A stretch of 38,970 nt of DNA. Source: Nitrosopumilus sp. (GTDB taxonomy: Archaea > Thermoproteota > Nitrososphaeria > Nitrososphaerales > Nitrosopumilaceae). The stretch is from the NCBI GenBank assembly GCA_029862745.1, contig JAOTWS010000012.1, positions 1 to 38,970 on the forward strand, given 5' to 3'. Position numbers and translations under genes: made by a program. The notes beneath the pieces are model-generated. The model was not told where the DNA came from. It worked only from the letters and a program-made list of their open reading frames with translations, and did no database searches. Position 1 is the first letter of the stretch. Each line of letters begins with the position of its first letter. Positions 8,049 to 16,551 of the stretch are shown here, in pieces.

Positions 8049-8228
8049 TACTTTGCCATTTATCTGAGCCTTTGAACCTGTTGCTTGTGAAATTGTGTTG
8101 CCACATGAATTACATGCTACTTGTGTTGATGTATGAGAATAAACTACCTGTACCTCTCCACATTCATTACAATTAACTTTTTGAAATTTGCTTGATGGCT
8201 TTGGGATTTCAATATGATCTTTCTTCAT
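8031..8228 (-). CDS. rps27e: 30S ribosomal protein S27e
   Basis: A 65-residue archaeal/eukaryotic ribosomal protein with the zinc ribbon CNECGEVQVVYSHTSTQVAC plus the final NSCG (C-x2-C-x15-C-x2-C) and the conserved opening IEIPKPSSKFQKV. It overlaps the end of rpl44e by 4 nt (ATGA), the usual archaeal L44e-S27e pair. In several archaea eIF2-alpha follows; here the next thing is the convergent cobY, so the ribosomal operon ends here. Confidence 0.97.
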   Translation of the reverse strand: MKKDHIEIPKPSSKFQKVNCNECGEVQVVYSHTSTQVACNSCGNTISQATGSKAQINGKVSGSAE

Positions 8229-8506
8229 GCTGCTACCAACTCAAATTTCTTAATTCTAATACCTGGTTTATTGTATTTCTTCTTACAAACAGTACATGTC
8301 ATAATAGGAGTAACTTTCTTTGTAACTTTAGCAGGTTTTGCAAGTTTTGGGAATTTCTGTCCACCATATCCTTTTTTACGTTCTGCATGTCTACGTTCAC
8401 CTCTTGCAGAACCACGTCTTTTCCCTGCCTTGTAAATGGAGACCTTTTGTTCAGTATGTGTTTTACATTTTGCACAATACTTTCTGATCACCTTAGGAAT
8501 GTTCAT
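8225..8506 (-). CDS. rpl44e: 50S ribosomal protein L44e
   Basis: The 93-residue basic protein begins MNIPKVIRKYCAKCKTHTEQ and contains the central RRGSARGERRHAERKKGYGG and the second zinc half-site MTCTVCKKKY, giving the C-x2-C...C-x2-C pattern of L44e. It sits near the E site of the large subunit. A GCTTAAATTA box (minus strand, 8529-8538) is centred 27 nt before the ATG, indicating a leaderless mRNA divergent from the adenine deaminase gene. Confidence 0.97.
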   Translation of the reverse strand: MNIPKVIRKYCAKCKTHTEQKVSIYKAGKRRGSARGERRHAERKKGYGGQKFPKLAKPAKVTKKVTPIMTCTVCKKKYNKPGIRIKKFELVAA

Positions 8507-8576
8507 ATCAACAAAACCTACTCAACCGTAATTTAAGCATTGAATCTATAATAGGTACAAAATATAATTAGAAATC
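8507..8576. promoter_or_regulatory. Divergent leaderless promoters (rpl44e / adenine deaminase)
   Basis: Seventy bases separate two divergent starts. Minus-strand GCTTAAATTA (8529-8538, centre about 8533) is 27 nt from the rpl44e ATG at 8506. Plus-strand TCTATAATA (8546-8554, centre 8550) is 27 nt from the GTG at 8577. Both spacings match an archaeal TATA box with transcription starting on the start codon. Confidence 0.6.
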
Positions 8577-10340
8577 GTGACTTCGAGCCTGGCAAATTCG
8601 ATCTCCTCATTAAATTCTGTAGCAATGGGTGACAAAAAAGCCGATCTAGTTTTGAAAAACTGTAATTTGCTATCTGTGTATACTAGAGAAATAATTCCCA
8701 AAACTCAGATTGCAATTTTTAATGATAGAATTGCATATGTTGGTTCGGATGCATCACACACACTTGGTCCAAAAACAAGAATAATTGATGTAAATAACAA
8801 ATATGTTGGTCCCGGCTTTGCAGATCCTCACTTACACATTGATCAATTTGTATTACCATCTGAATTTGCAAAAAAGGCTTTACTCTGCGGTGTCACTTCG
8901 CTATTCTCTGATCCTATTGATGTTGTTAGTGTTGGAGGGTACAAAGGTTTTCAAGAATTTCTTAAACTTGGAGAAAACCTTCCAATACGAATTTTTCAAG
9001 TAGTTCCAGGTGGTCTACCAGTTGATGCAAAATTTAGCAACAGTAACTCATTGTCATTATCACAAGAAAAATTGGCAATAAAACATCCACATGTTCTTGG
9101 CTTGGGAGAAGTTTTTTCTTGGACTAAAGTGACTCTTCGTGAACCTAAAACAATGAAGTCTCTTGCAGCAATGTTAGAATGTGATTGTATAATTAATGGA
9201 CATACTGCAGGTGCTGCAGATAAAAAACTTAATGCATATGTTTCATCTGGTATACTTTCCTGTCACGAACCAATAAATTTTGATCAAGTTTTAGAGAGAT
9301 TACGTCTTGGAATGTGGATTATGATTAGGGAAGGCTCTATCAGACGTGATTTACAGGAAATCATTCCACGTGTTTTATCTAATGGAACTTATCTTAATCG
9401 CTTAATGTTTTGTTCAGATGGTCTTGATCCACTTGACATGACAAAATTCGGTCATATTGATCATTGTATAAGAGAATCAATCAAACTTGGTTTAAAACCA
9501 ATAGATGCGATAACTATGGCATCTACAAATAATTTTGATTATTATAATATGGGAAAAGATCTTGGTGGAATTGCTCCTGGGAAATTAGCTGATATTTTAA
9601 TTTTTGATGATTTAAAGTCATTCAAGCCAAGCCAAGTATTTGTTGGCGGTAAACTTATAGTTTCGAATGGAAGTATCATTATCCCTATCAAGAAAAAACC
9701 TATTCCAAAATGGATCAAAAAAACTGTTAAACTAAAAAAATTCACAAAAAATGATTTTCTTATTAAATCAAAAAAGAAAGATGTTCTTGCAAATACTATT
9801 TTTATGGAAACTGAAATTATTACTAAAATAAGTTCTGTACAGCTACAATCAGTGGATGATCATGTCTCTGCATCTTTAGATTCTGATGTGTGGAAGGTTG
9901 CAGCATTTGATAGAATTCATGGATCAAACCGTCATGCTATTGGATTTCTTGAAAATTTTGGTGCCAATATTGGCGCATTTGCATCCACTTGGAGTTTTCA
10001 TGAAAATGATTTGATAGTAATTGGATCAAATGATTCTGATATGGCAATTGCATCTAATCATATTATAAAGAATCAAGGTGGGCTTGTTGTAGTAAAACAT
10101 GGAAAAATCCTTGCTTCTTTACCATTACAATTTGCAGGAATTGTTTCAACGGATTCTTTTGAGAATGTATCTCTTAATTTTGAAAAAATAAATAATTCTA
10201 TTGTGGATTCTGGTTGTACTTTTTCTAGACCTCATTTGATTCCATTATTCCTGCCATTTTTGGCTCTTCCATCTGTTAGAATTCTCTCAAGTGGAATTAT
10301 TGATGTGAAAAAACGAAATTACATCTCACCGATCAACTAA
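8577..10340 (+). CDS. ade: Adenine deaminase-like amidohydrolase
   Basis: Adenine deaminase converts adenine to hypoxanthine and ammonia. The metal-dependent amidohydrolase domain has GFADPHLHIDQF (about residues 80-91), IINGHTAGAADKKLNAY, RLGMWIMIREGSIRRDLQ, FCSDGLDPLDMTKFGHIDH and the beta-sandwich return LGGIAPGKLADILIFDDL. The C-terminal Ade domain ends with the usual FLPFLALPSVRILSSGIIDV. Two motifs depart from the classical enzyme: HIE-SS is HIDQF, and the AHDSHN stretch reads TWSFHEN, so substrate or activity may have shifted. GTG 8577 fits the TATA spacing; ATG 8625 would remove a conserved-looking N-terminal helix. Length 587 is normal. Confidence 0.85.
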   Translation: MTSSLANSISSLNSVAMGDKKADLVLKNCNLLSVYTREIIPKTQIAIFNDRIAYVGSDASHTLGPKTRIIDVNNKYVGPGFADPHLHIDQFVLPSEFAKKALLCGVTSLFSDPIDVVSVGGYKGFQEFLKLGENLPIRIFQVVPGGLPVDAKFSNSNSLSLSQEKLAIKHPHVLGLGEVFSWTKVTLREPKTMKSLAAMLECDCIINGHTAGAADKKLNAYVSSGILSCHEPINFDQVLERLRLGMWIMIREGSIRRDLQEIIPRVLSNGTYLNRLMFCSDGLDPLDMTKFGHIDHCIRESIKLGLKPIDAITMASTNNFDYYNMGKDLGGIAPGKLADILIFDDLKSFKPSQVFVGGKLIVSNGSIIIPIKKKPIPKWIKKTVKLKKFTKNDFLIKSKKKDVLANTIFMETEIITKISSVQLQSVDDHVSASLDSDVWKVAAFDRIHGSNRHAIGFLENFGANIGAFASTWSFHENDLIVIGSNDSDMAIASNHIIKNQGGLVVVKHGKILASLPLQFAGIVSTDSFENVSLNFEKINNSIVDSGCTFSRPHLIPLFLPFLALPSVRILSSGIIDVKKRNYISPIN

Positions 10341-10384
10341 GTAATGTTAAAAAGGGGGAATCGGAGAACTGTAGCTGAATCTAA

Positions 10385-12004
10385 ATGGCATCAATTCAAC
10401 AAGGACCAAATGGACCTGTATTGGTTCTCAAAGAGAGTGCATTACAACAGAAAGGTAAAGATGCTCAACAAAATAATATTGCAGCAGCAAAATTGGTTGC
10501 ACAATTGGTCAGAAGTAGTCTTGGACCTAGAGGCCTTGATAAAATGTTAGTTGATTCATTAGGTGATGTTACTATAACTAATGATGGTGCAACCATCTTA
10601 AAAGAAATTGATGTTCAGCATCCTGCAGCTAAAATGATGGTTGAAATTTCAAAAACAGTTGATAGTGAAGTAGGTGATGGTACGACTTCATCTGTTATTT
10701 TTGGAGGTGCATTGTTGGCAAGAGCAGAAGATCTACTAAACAAAGATGTTCATTCTTCAACTATAATTGATGGCTATCAAGCAGCAGCAGATAAAACTCT
10801 TGAAATTTACTCACAATTATCAAAGAAAATACAACCTAATGATAGGGAATCTCTTCTAAAAATTGCAATGACCAGTATGCAATCAAAATTAATTTCTGAA
10901 GATAGTGATTCTTTGTCAAAAATTATAGTTGATGCAATCCTCAGTATTGCAACGAAGAAGGGTGACAAATATTCTGTTGATCTTGAAAATATTAAAGTAG
11001 AAAAGAAAGCAGGTGGTTCAATCCAAGATACACAAATTGTTAAAGGTATTGTTTTGGACAAAGAGGTTGTTCATAGTGGAATGCCTACTAAAATTGAGAA
11101 AGCAAAAATTGCATTAATTAACGCTGCATTAGAAATTGAAAAAACTGAAATGAGTGCAGAAATTAGAATTACTGATCCAACTCAAATGCAGATGTTCTTA
11201 GAAGAAGAAAATAGAATGCTAAAGACAATGGTTGACAAATTACATGACCTAGGAGCTAATGTCTTGATTTGTCAAAAAGGAATTGATGATATTGCACAAC
11301 ACTATCTTGCAAAATATGGTATCATGGCCGTGCGTCGTGTAAAAGAGAGTGATATGATTAAACTCTCCAAAGCTACAGGTGGACGTGTAATTAGTAATCT
11401 TGATGATCTTTCAGAAAGTGATCTAGGTATTGCAGATTTGGCTCAACAAAAGAAAGTTGAATCTGATAAATGGGTTTTCATTGAAGGCTGTAAACATCCA
11501 CAATCTGTAACCATGTTAATTCGTGGTGGCTCACAAAGAGTTATTGACGAAGTTGATCGTTCTATTCATGATTCTCTCATGGTAGTAAAAGATGTAATTG
11601 AAAAACCCGAAATTGTTGCAGGTGGAGGTGCTCCGGAGGCATACGCAGCATCGTTACTCAAAGATTGGGCCGATAATTTTGATGGTAGAGAACAACTTGC
11701 AATTAAAAAATATGCTGAAGCACTAGAGACAATTCCATTAACCATCGCTGAAAATGCAGGAATGGATCCTATCGATACTATGGCTAATCTTAGAGCAAAA
11801 CAAAATCAAGGTCATAAATGGACTGGAATTGATGCTAGAAACATGAAGATTGCAGATATGATGGCAATTCATGTAGTAGAACCAATTGTAGTAAAAGAAC
11901 AAATCGTGAAATCTGCCACAGAAGCGGCGTGCATGATTCTTAGAATTGATGATGTAATAGCTGTATCTGGAGCTCCAGGTGGCGGCACGCCTGGAATGGG
12001 ATAA
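10385..12004 (+). CDS. ths: Thermosome (group II chaperonin) subunit
   Basis: The subunit has 539 residues. The ATP-binding [39 protein letters not shown] and the catalytic [17 protein letters not shown] are all present, as are the later [26 protein letters not shown] loop (here [13 protein letters not shown]) and the C-terminal [16 protein letters not shown] tail of Gly/Met type. It would assemble into double rings with a built-in lid for protein folding. A GTTAAAAAGG element at 10346-10355 lies 35 nt upstream, and the short leader is G-rich. Archaea often carry two or more paralogues, and I cannot say which one this is. Confidence 0.97.
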   Translation: MASIQQGPNGPVLVLKESALQQKGKDAQQNNIAAAKLVAQLVRSSLGPRGLDKMLVDSLGDVTITNDGATILKEIDVQHPAAKMMVEISKTVDSEVGDGTTSSVIFGGALLARAEDLLNKDVHSSTIIDGYQAAADKTLEIYSQLSKKIQPNDRESLLKIAMTSMQSKLISEDSDSLSKIIVDAILSIATKKGDKYSVDLENIKVEKKAGGSIQDTQIVKGIVLDKEVVHSGMPTKIEKAKIALINAALEIEKTEMSAEIRITDPTQMQMFLEEENRMLKTMVDKLHDLGANVLICQKGIDDIAQHYLAKYGIMAVRRVKESDMIKLSKATGGRVISNLDDLSESDLGIADLAQQKKVESDKWVFIEGCKHPQSVTMLIRGGSQRVIDEVDRSIHDSLMVVKDVIEKPEIVAGGGAPEAYAASLLKDWADNFDGREQLAIKKYAEALETIPLTIAENAGMDPIDTMANLRAKQNQGHKWTGIDARNMKIADMMAIHVVEPIVVKEQIVKSATEAACMILRIDDVIAVSGAPGGGTPGMG

Positions 12005-12047
12005 ATTTTCTTAGTTAAAGTTTAATCATAAGAATTTTTCTAAATCC

Positions 12048-12914
12048 TTGTTGCACAAAATTGGTATAGATTTAGGTGGTACTAAAATAGAAGCTGTACT
12101 ACTAGATGAAAATCTTGATGTTTTAGAAAAAAAAAGAATTCCAACACCTCAAAATAATTATCAAGAAATTCTTAATACTCTTTCTTCTCTTGTTTTGGAT
12201 CTTTCTTCAAACATCTCTGATTTTTCATTGGGCATTTGTACCCCAGGTACAATTTCCAAACAAACTGGATTGATCAAAAATAGTAACACGCAATGTTTGA
12301 TTGGAAAATCATTAAAAGAAGATTTAGAAAATAAATTAAAAAAAAAAATTTCCATGGAAAATGATGCTAATTGTTTTACCATGGCAGAAGCTACAATGGG
12401 TGTAGCTATGGAATTTAGTTTAGTTTTTGGTGTGATTATGGGTACTGGTGTTGGAGGTGGAATTGTAATTGATAAAAAACTCTATCTTGGAAGAACTAAC
12501 ATTGCAGGCGAGTGGGGTCATCACGTATTACATCACGATGGTAATTTATGTTATTGTGGAAAAATGGGATGTGTGGAAACTTACATCAGTGGACCATCGT
12601 TGGAAAGAAGATGGACTGAAATGACTGGAAAATCTCAAACTCTTTCAGAAATCATATTTGATGTTGATACAGATGTTGGACAAAGATGGAAAGATGAATT
12701 TATAGAAAATTTTGGATTTGGTCTATCAAATGTAATTGATATCCTAGATCCTGACGCAATTGTTTTAGGTGGTGGTTTGTCAAATATTGATTTTTTGTAT
12801 ACTGATGGAAAAGAATCAATTTACAACAAAGTATTCTCAGATATGGTGGATACACCTATTCTGAAAAATAAACTGGGTGATTCTGCTGGGGTTTTTGGTG
12901 CATGTATGCTTTGA
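12048..12914 (+). CDS. ROK-family sugar kinase (glucokinase-like)
   Basis: ROK proteins phosphorylate hexoses or N-acetylhexosamines with ATP. The N-terminal phosphate motif KIGIDLGGTKIEAVLL, the sugar-binding EWGHHVLHHDG and the zinc-binding ROK signature CYCGKMGCVETYISG are all intact, as is the C-terminal adenosine loop DAIVLGGGLSN. There is no helix-turn-helix domain, so this is a kinase and not a repressor. At 288 aa it is slightly short but complete. The first codon is TTG (12048 or the adjacent 12051), as no ATG lies near the conserved start. The physiological sugar cannot be told from sequence. Confidence 0.88.
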   Translation: MLHKIGIDLGGTKIEAVLLDENLDVLEKKRIPTPQNNYQEILNTLSSLVLDLSSNISDFSLGICTPGTISKQTGLIKNSNTQCLIGKSLKEDLENKLKKKISMENDANCFTMAEATMGVAMEFSLVFGVIMGTGVGGGIVIDKKLYLGRTNIAGEWGHHVLHHDGNLCYCGKMGCVETYISGPSLERRWTEMTGKSQTLSEIIFDVDTDVGQRWKDEFIENFGFGLSNVIDILDPDAIVLGGGLSNIDFLYTDGKESIYNKVFSDMVDTPILKNKLGDSAGVFGACML

Positions 12915-13030
12915 TCTTTTTCATTTTGTGATATATTCATACATACCTACTTAATATAACCGTAAAAATCATTACATTTTTGTTTGATTGAAATATAAAC
13001 TATAGAGAAATACACTTACAGCATTAGAAT

Positions 13031-13291
13031 TTAATTTGGACATCCTTCCATTTTTGAAATGGAATAGCCATCTGTCATTATTTCAATTTCCATATCTTCT
13101 GGAACTGATTGTGTGTGACAAAACTTACATTCATTTGTAGTAACTATGACAGACTCTTCTCCGATAGATTTAAGCCACTCTTTTGCAAATGTAATTGCTT
13201 TTTCTGGATCACTTTTATCAGTCACTACATCAAAATGCATCGTATGTCCATCTTTTGCTTTTACATATGTATCAAAAACATGAAAATCCAT
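13031..13291 (-). CDS. DUF2024-family protein
   Basis: The 86-residue protein begins MDFHVFDTYVKAKDGHTMHF, the characteristic start of the DUF2024 family, and contains AKEWLKSIGEESVIVTTNEC followed by KFCHTQSVPEDME. The ECKFCHT motif and a C-terminal Cys (MEGCPN) could bind a metal. The family is widespread but has no known function. I start at ATG 13291, where the family normally begins; ATGs at 13297-13300 would add three residues. An A/T-rich TATA-like element lies about 27 nt upstream. The 116 bases between this gene and the ROK kinase (12915-13030) show no gene. Confidence 0.8.
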   Translation of the reverse strand: MDFHVFDTYVKAKDGHTMHFDVVTDKSDPEKAITFAKEWLKSIGEESVIVTTNECKFCHTQSVPEDMEIEIMTDGYSISKMEGCPN

Positions 13292-13296
13292 AATCA

Positions 13297-13611
13297 TCAT
13301 AAGTTACTGGGGATATTTATTTTTAAAATCTTCTCAATAATCTTATTCACATCAGTATCTAACTCGCTGCTTATCAAAATTAATTTTGCTCCACCAAGAA
13401 ACAGTTACTAGATAAATTTTAATATTTTGTTAATGCAAAAATTGACTTTCCAATTTTATTTGTATCATTTTTTAATATGTGTAGATCATCTATAAACTGA
13501 CTATAATGAAGATATCTAAATTTTCTCTCTTGATAAATATCTTTAACACTGTTCTAATTTCTTACATAATTCGATAAAATCATACTCAAATATAACAAAT
13601 ATTCCTATCAT
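13297..13611 (-). pseudogene. Probable decayed small gene (frameshifted fragments)
   Basis: The 355-base gap between the DUF2024 gene and guaA holds three consecutive minus-strand open fragments with protein-like composition. Fragment A (13611-13543) contains EYDFIELCKKLEQ. Fragment B (13553-13419) is in another frame and contains KDIYQERKFRYLHYSQFIDD and GKSIFALTKY. Fragment C (13404-13297), back in the first frame, contains LGGAKLILISSELDTDVNKI. Read in order they give a plausible single alpha/beta protein of about 100 aa, of the general pattern I associate with small thaumarchaeal proteins that open with an ELCKK-type motif. Chance openness in AT-rich DNA cannot be excluded. Confidence 0.38.
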
Positions 13612-13655
13612 GTTTTAAAATCTAACCATAGATTTTTTCATATCCTATATAGTTG

Positions 13656-15179
13656 CTATTGTGGTTCAATTGTTGCTGGAGGCTTACTTGAAATAGTATA
13701 CGTGACCCAAGTAACATCCTCAATTTCGTTTGTTATTCTATTACTCATTTTTTCTAACAATTCATGTGATAATCTAGTCCAATCCGCAGTCATTGCATCC
13801 ACAGAATCCACAACTCTAATCATAACTATGTTTCCGTATCTACGCTCATCTCCTACAACCCCTACTGCTCTGTCATCACCTACTGCTGCATATGCTTGCC
13901 ATACTTTTTCATACAAATCAGCTTCCATTAATTCATCTTCAACAATTTTACTTGCTATTTTTGAAATATTTAGTTTTGTTGGAGTAACTTCTCCAATTAT
14001 TCTAACCGCAAGACCTGGACCTGGAAATGGATGTCGCATGAAAAGTTTTTCTGGAACTCCAAGAATTTTTGCAATCTCTCTTACTTCATCTTTATATAAC
14101 TCTCTTAATGGTTCTAATATTTCTAAATTGAGCCAATCTGGTAATCCTCCGACATTATGATGTGATTTTATTACTGAAGCAGGACCTTTTGAAACTCCGC
14201 TTTCAATAACATCCGGGTATAGTGTACCTTGAGCAAGCCATTTGAAGGGACCATTAGTTTCAGCAAATTTAGAAAAAACATGAATAAATTCTTCTCCTAC
14301 TATCTTTCTTTTTCTTTCAGGATCTTCTATACCCTTGAGTTTTCCAAGAAATTCATCTACTGCGTTGATTGATGTAAAATCTACTTTAAAATTATCTTTA
14401 AACATCTCCTCAATTTCTTTTTCTTCATTTAGTCTTAACAAACCATTATTTACAAAAACACATTTGAGTCTGTTTCCAATTGCTTTATGAATAAGTAATG
14501 CAACCACTGTAGAATCAATTCCGCCACTCACTCCACAAAGTACATTACCATTTATTTTTGAAATTTTTTCTACAGCTGAATCTATGAACCCTTTCATAGT
14601 CCAATCTTGTTTTGCTCTACAAACTTTTAAAACAAAATTCTTAAGAATTTCAGTACCTTGTTCCGTGTGTACAACTTCTGGATGAAATTGAATTCCATAA
14701 ATTGATTTTTCTTCTGATGCAATTGCAGCTGCTTTTGCATTTTCAGTATGTCCTATTACTTTGAATCCTTCTGGAATTTGTTCTGCTTCGTCACCATGAC
14801 TCATCCATGCCCTAATCGATTTACTAACACCATTAAGCAAATCTTTATCATTGTCAATTGTAAGTAAAGACGAACCATATTCTTTGTTTGCTCTTTTCAC
14901 TTTACCTCCAAATTTATTTACAATTAATTGATGTCCATAACAGATTCCAAGCAATGGTAAATTCATCTCAAATATTTTATCTTCTGGATTTGGAGCATCT
15001 ATATTATAAACACTTGATGGCCCCCCAGAAAAAATTATTCCAGTAGGTTTGAGTTTTTGCAATTCATCATAACTAATATCATAAGGAACTAGTTCTGCAT
15101 AAACAGAAAATTCTCTTATTCTTCTACAGATCAAATGGCTATATTGTGAACCAAAATCTAAAACTATAATCTTGTCCAT
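13656..15179 (-). CDS. guaA: GMP synthase (glutamine-hydrolysing), single-chain
   Basis: The enzyme converts XMP to GMP with ATP and glutamine. The N-terminal glutamine amidotransferase has IIFSGGPSSVY, the nucleophile in GICYGHQL (Cys80) and FHPEVVHTEQG. The ATP pyrophosphatase domain has the PP-loop CGVSGGIDSTVVALL (about residue 220). The C-terminal dimerisation domain has FMRHPFPGPGLAVRIIGEV and ends KPPATIEPQ. Many euryarchaea split these domains into two genes; this is the fused form, and 507 aa is normal. It follows the unknown gene at 15184 by 4 nt and is last in the operon begun by mptE. guaB, the preceding pathway step, lies nearby at 17473. Confidence 0.97.
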   Translation of the reverse strand: MDKIIVLDFGSQYSHLICRRIREFSVYAELVPYDISYDELQKLKPTGIIFSGGPSSVYNIDAPNPEDKIFEMNLPLLGICYGHQLIVNKFGGKVKRANKEYGSSLLTIDNDKDLLNGVSKSIRAWMSHGDEAEQIPEGFKVIGHTENAKAAAIASEEKSIYGIQFHPEVVHTEQGTEILKNFVLKVCRAKQDWTMKGFIDSAVEKISKINGNVLCGVSGGIDSTVVALLIHKAIGNRLKCVFVNNGLLRLNEEKEIEEMFKDNFKVDFTSINAVDEFLGKLKGIEDPERKRKIVGEEFIHVFSKFAETNGPFKWLAQGTLYPDVIESGVSKGPASVIKSHHNVGGLPDWLNLEILEPLRELYKDEVREIAKILGVPEKLFMRHPFPGPGLAVRIIGEVTPTKLNISKIASKIVEDELMEADLYEKVWQAYAAVGDDRAVGVVGDERRYGNIVMIRVVDSVDAMTADWTRLSHELLEKMSNRITNEIEDVTWVTYTISSKPPATIEPQ

Positions 15180-15183
15180 ATTC

Positions 15184-15768
15184 TTACTTGTTTATGTTTT
15201 CGAGCATACGTGTTAATGACCAGCCTGCTGTGTTGATTAACTCATTTACTCTTTCTTTCTGTCTATAATTTCTAATAATAATCTCTCTGATATTAACCCC
15301 ATTTTTATTTACAATGTAATCAATTACTCTTTCTTTTTGAATTCTCCCATTTTCTGCTTCAGCAAAGTCTTTCTTTTTCATCTCTCCAATTATTCTATCC
15401 AAAAAAAATGATTTGAAAGGAGGTGTATCTGCATTAATTTCAATTTCATTATCTAAAACTATGGAAACTTGATCTGGTGTGACAAATGCTTTAGCTATAA
15501 TCTTTCCATCATTTACCCTTTTAATTGGAATTGATTTTTCTACAGGAATTGATTTTTCTACATTTTTTTCAATAGATTCTATTTTTACTTCGCCTTCTTT
15601 AATCTCTAGTTGAGAAGCTTTTTTGAAACTAGATCCCTTTAGGAACAGATCTAAAACTGTAATGTTTTTCTCAAGCATCTCTATGGATTCATGATGTTTA
15701 TCAATCTGATCCATTAAACTTTCTTTCAATGCGACAATATCTTTTACTTGCTCTTCTGAGAATCTCAT
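15184..15768 (-). CDS. Hypothetical protein in the mptE-guaA operon
   Basis: The protein has 194 residues and I do not recognise it. Residues 1-45 are helical and charged (EEQVKDIVALKESLMDQIDK, then a Leu/Ile heptad-like stretch), probably a coiled coil. Residues 60-95 are a low-complexity Lys/Glu linker that includes the tandem VEKSIPVEKSIP. From about 98 a compact alpha/beta domain begins (KIIAKAFVTPDQVSIVLDNE) and ends with helices (NVREII-like NIREIIIRNYRQKERVNELI, then NTAGWSLTRMLENINK). There is no signal peptide or membrane segment. It lies 35 nt after mptE and 4 nt before guaA, so it is co-transcribed. The coiled coil plus a conserved-looking C-terminal domain suggests an oligomeric adaptor, which is only inference. 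Confidence 0.72.
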   Translation of the reverse strand: MRFSEEQVKDIVALKESLMDQIDKHHESIEMLEKNITVLDLFLKGSSFKKASQLEIKEGEVKIESIEKNVEKSIPVEKSIPIKRVNDGKIIAKAFVTPDQVSIVLDNEIEINADTPPFKSFFLDRIIGEMKKKDFAEAENGRIQKERVIDYIVNKNGVNIREIIIRNYRQKERVNELINTAGWSLTRMLENINK

Positions 15769-15803
15769 ATCTTATTTAATCAAGGATGGGTATTAAATGC
15801 ATT

Positions 15804-16538
15804 CTAGGTAATTATAATATCTAATTCCTTGTATGATATTTTTTTAAATCCTTTAATTGGTTTTGATGTCGTGAATAATTCAGATTTTGTAATAGTTGAA
15901 AGCCATTCTAAAAGCGATTTTCCTCTTTTTAATTTCTTTAATTTCATTTTCCTTTCTGATTTCTTTGTTTTTGAAAATTTTCCTATCTGATCTCCAAAAT
16001 CCATTCCAAATAAAATAATTCTTTTTGCATTATAATGACTTGCCAAAAAAACTCCTCTATCACCATCTGTAAATCCTCCAAAATTATGTATTTTATCAAA
16101 CGGAATTGATTGAGTTGTTCCAAGACAATTTTTTATTTTTTTTACAAATTCTAATTTTTCTATATTATCTCCATGTGCATGTACAACAAAAATAGATTTT
16201 GTTTTTGCCATTTTTTTAAGTGTATTTTCGTCACCATCTAGATCTGTTATAATGATGTCTGGGATGATTCCATTTTCCACAAGTGGTTTAATTGAACTGT
16301 CTGCAGCAATTTTTATTGATTTTTTATAATTTTTTAATTTGGGAATTGCACTAGATAATGAAGGTCCTGAACCTATAACTAACACTATCTTATTCTTAAC
16401 TAGATTCATAATCTTTTCATTAATGTCTGATTTTTTTAAAATTGAATTCAAAATAATAGCTGATTCTCTATCTCTTTTTTCATCATATGTAAATTCTTTT
16501 AAAATATCTGAATATCTCTTTTTCCAACCTAGAAGCAT
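15804..16538 (-). CDS. mptE: 6-hydroxymethylpterin diphosphokinase, MptE type (DUF115)
   Basis: MptE activates 6-hydroxymethyl-dihydropterin with ATP, the archaeal replacement for FolK in (methano)pterin synthesis. Recognised parts are the glycine-rich VLVIGSGPSLSSAIPKLKN, AADSSIKPLVENGIIPDIII, then TDLDGDE, VVHAHGDNIEKL, NFGGFTDGDRGVFLA and IILFGMDFGDQIG. The open frame extends upstream to 16685, but that extension runs antisense through the neighbouring pterin gene. ATG 16538, giving MLLGWKKRYSDILKEF and 244 aa, matches the family. It is divergent from the dihydropteroate synthase-type gene with only about 13-37 nt between starts. Confidence 0.87.
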   Translation of the reverse strand: MLLGWKKRYSDILKEFTYDEKRDRESAIILNSILKKSDINEKIMNLVKNKIVLVIGSGPSLSSAIPKLKNYKKSIKIAADSSIKPLVENGIIPDIIITDLDGDENTLKKMAKTKSIFVVHAHGDNIEKLEFVKKIKNCLGTTQSIPFDKIHNFGGFTDGDRGVFLASHYNAKRIILFGMDFGDQIGKFSKTKKSERKMKLKKLKRGKSLLEWLSTITKSELFTTSKPIKGFKKISYKELDIIIT

Positions 16539-16551
16539 GATATGACTCAAA

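Noticed and set aside
13109..13411. Plus-strand 100-codon frame
   Set aside because: It is mostly the antisense of the DUF2024 gene, with Cys/Phe-rich chance composition; the minus strand has the recognisable protein.
13702..14160. Plus-strand 152-codon frame inside guaA
   Set aside because: Ser/Thr-rich shadow of the conserved C-terminal half of GMP synthase.
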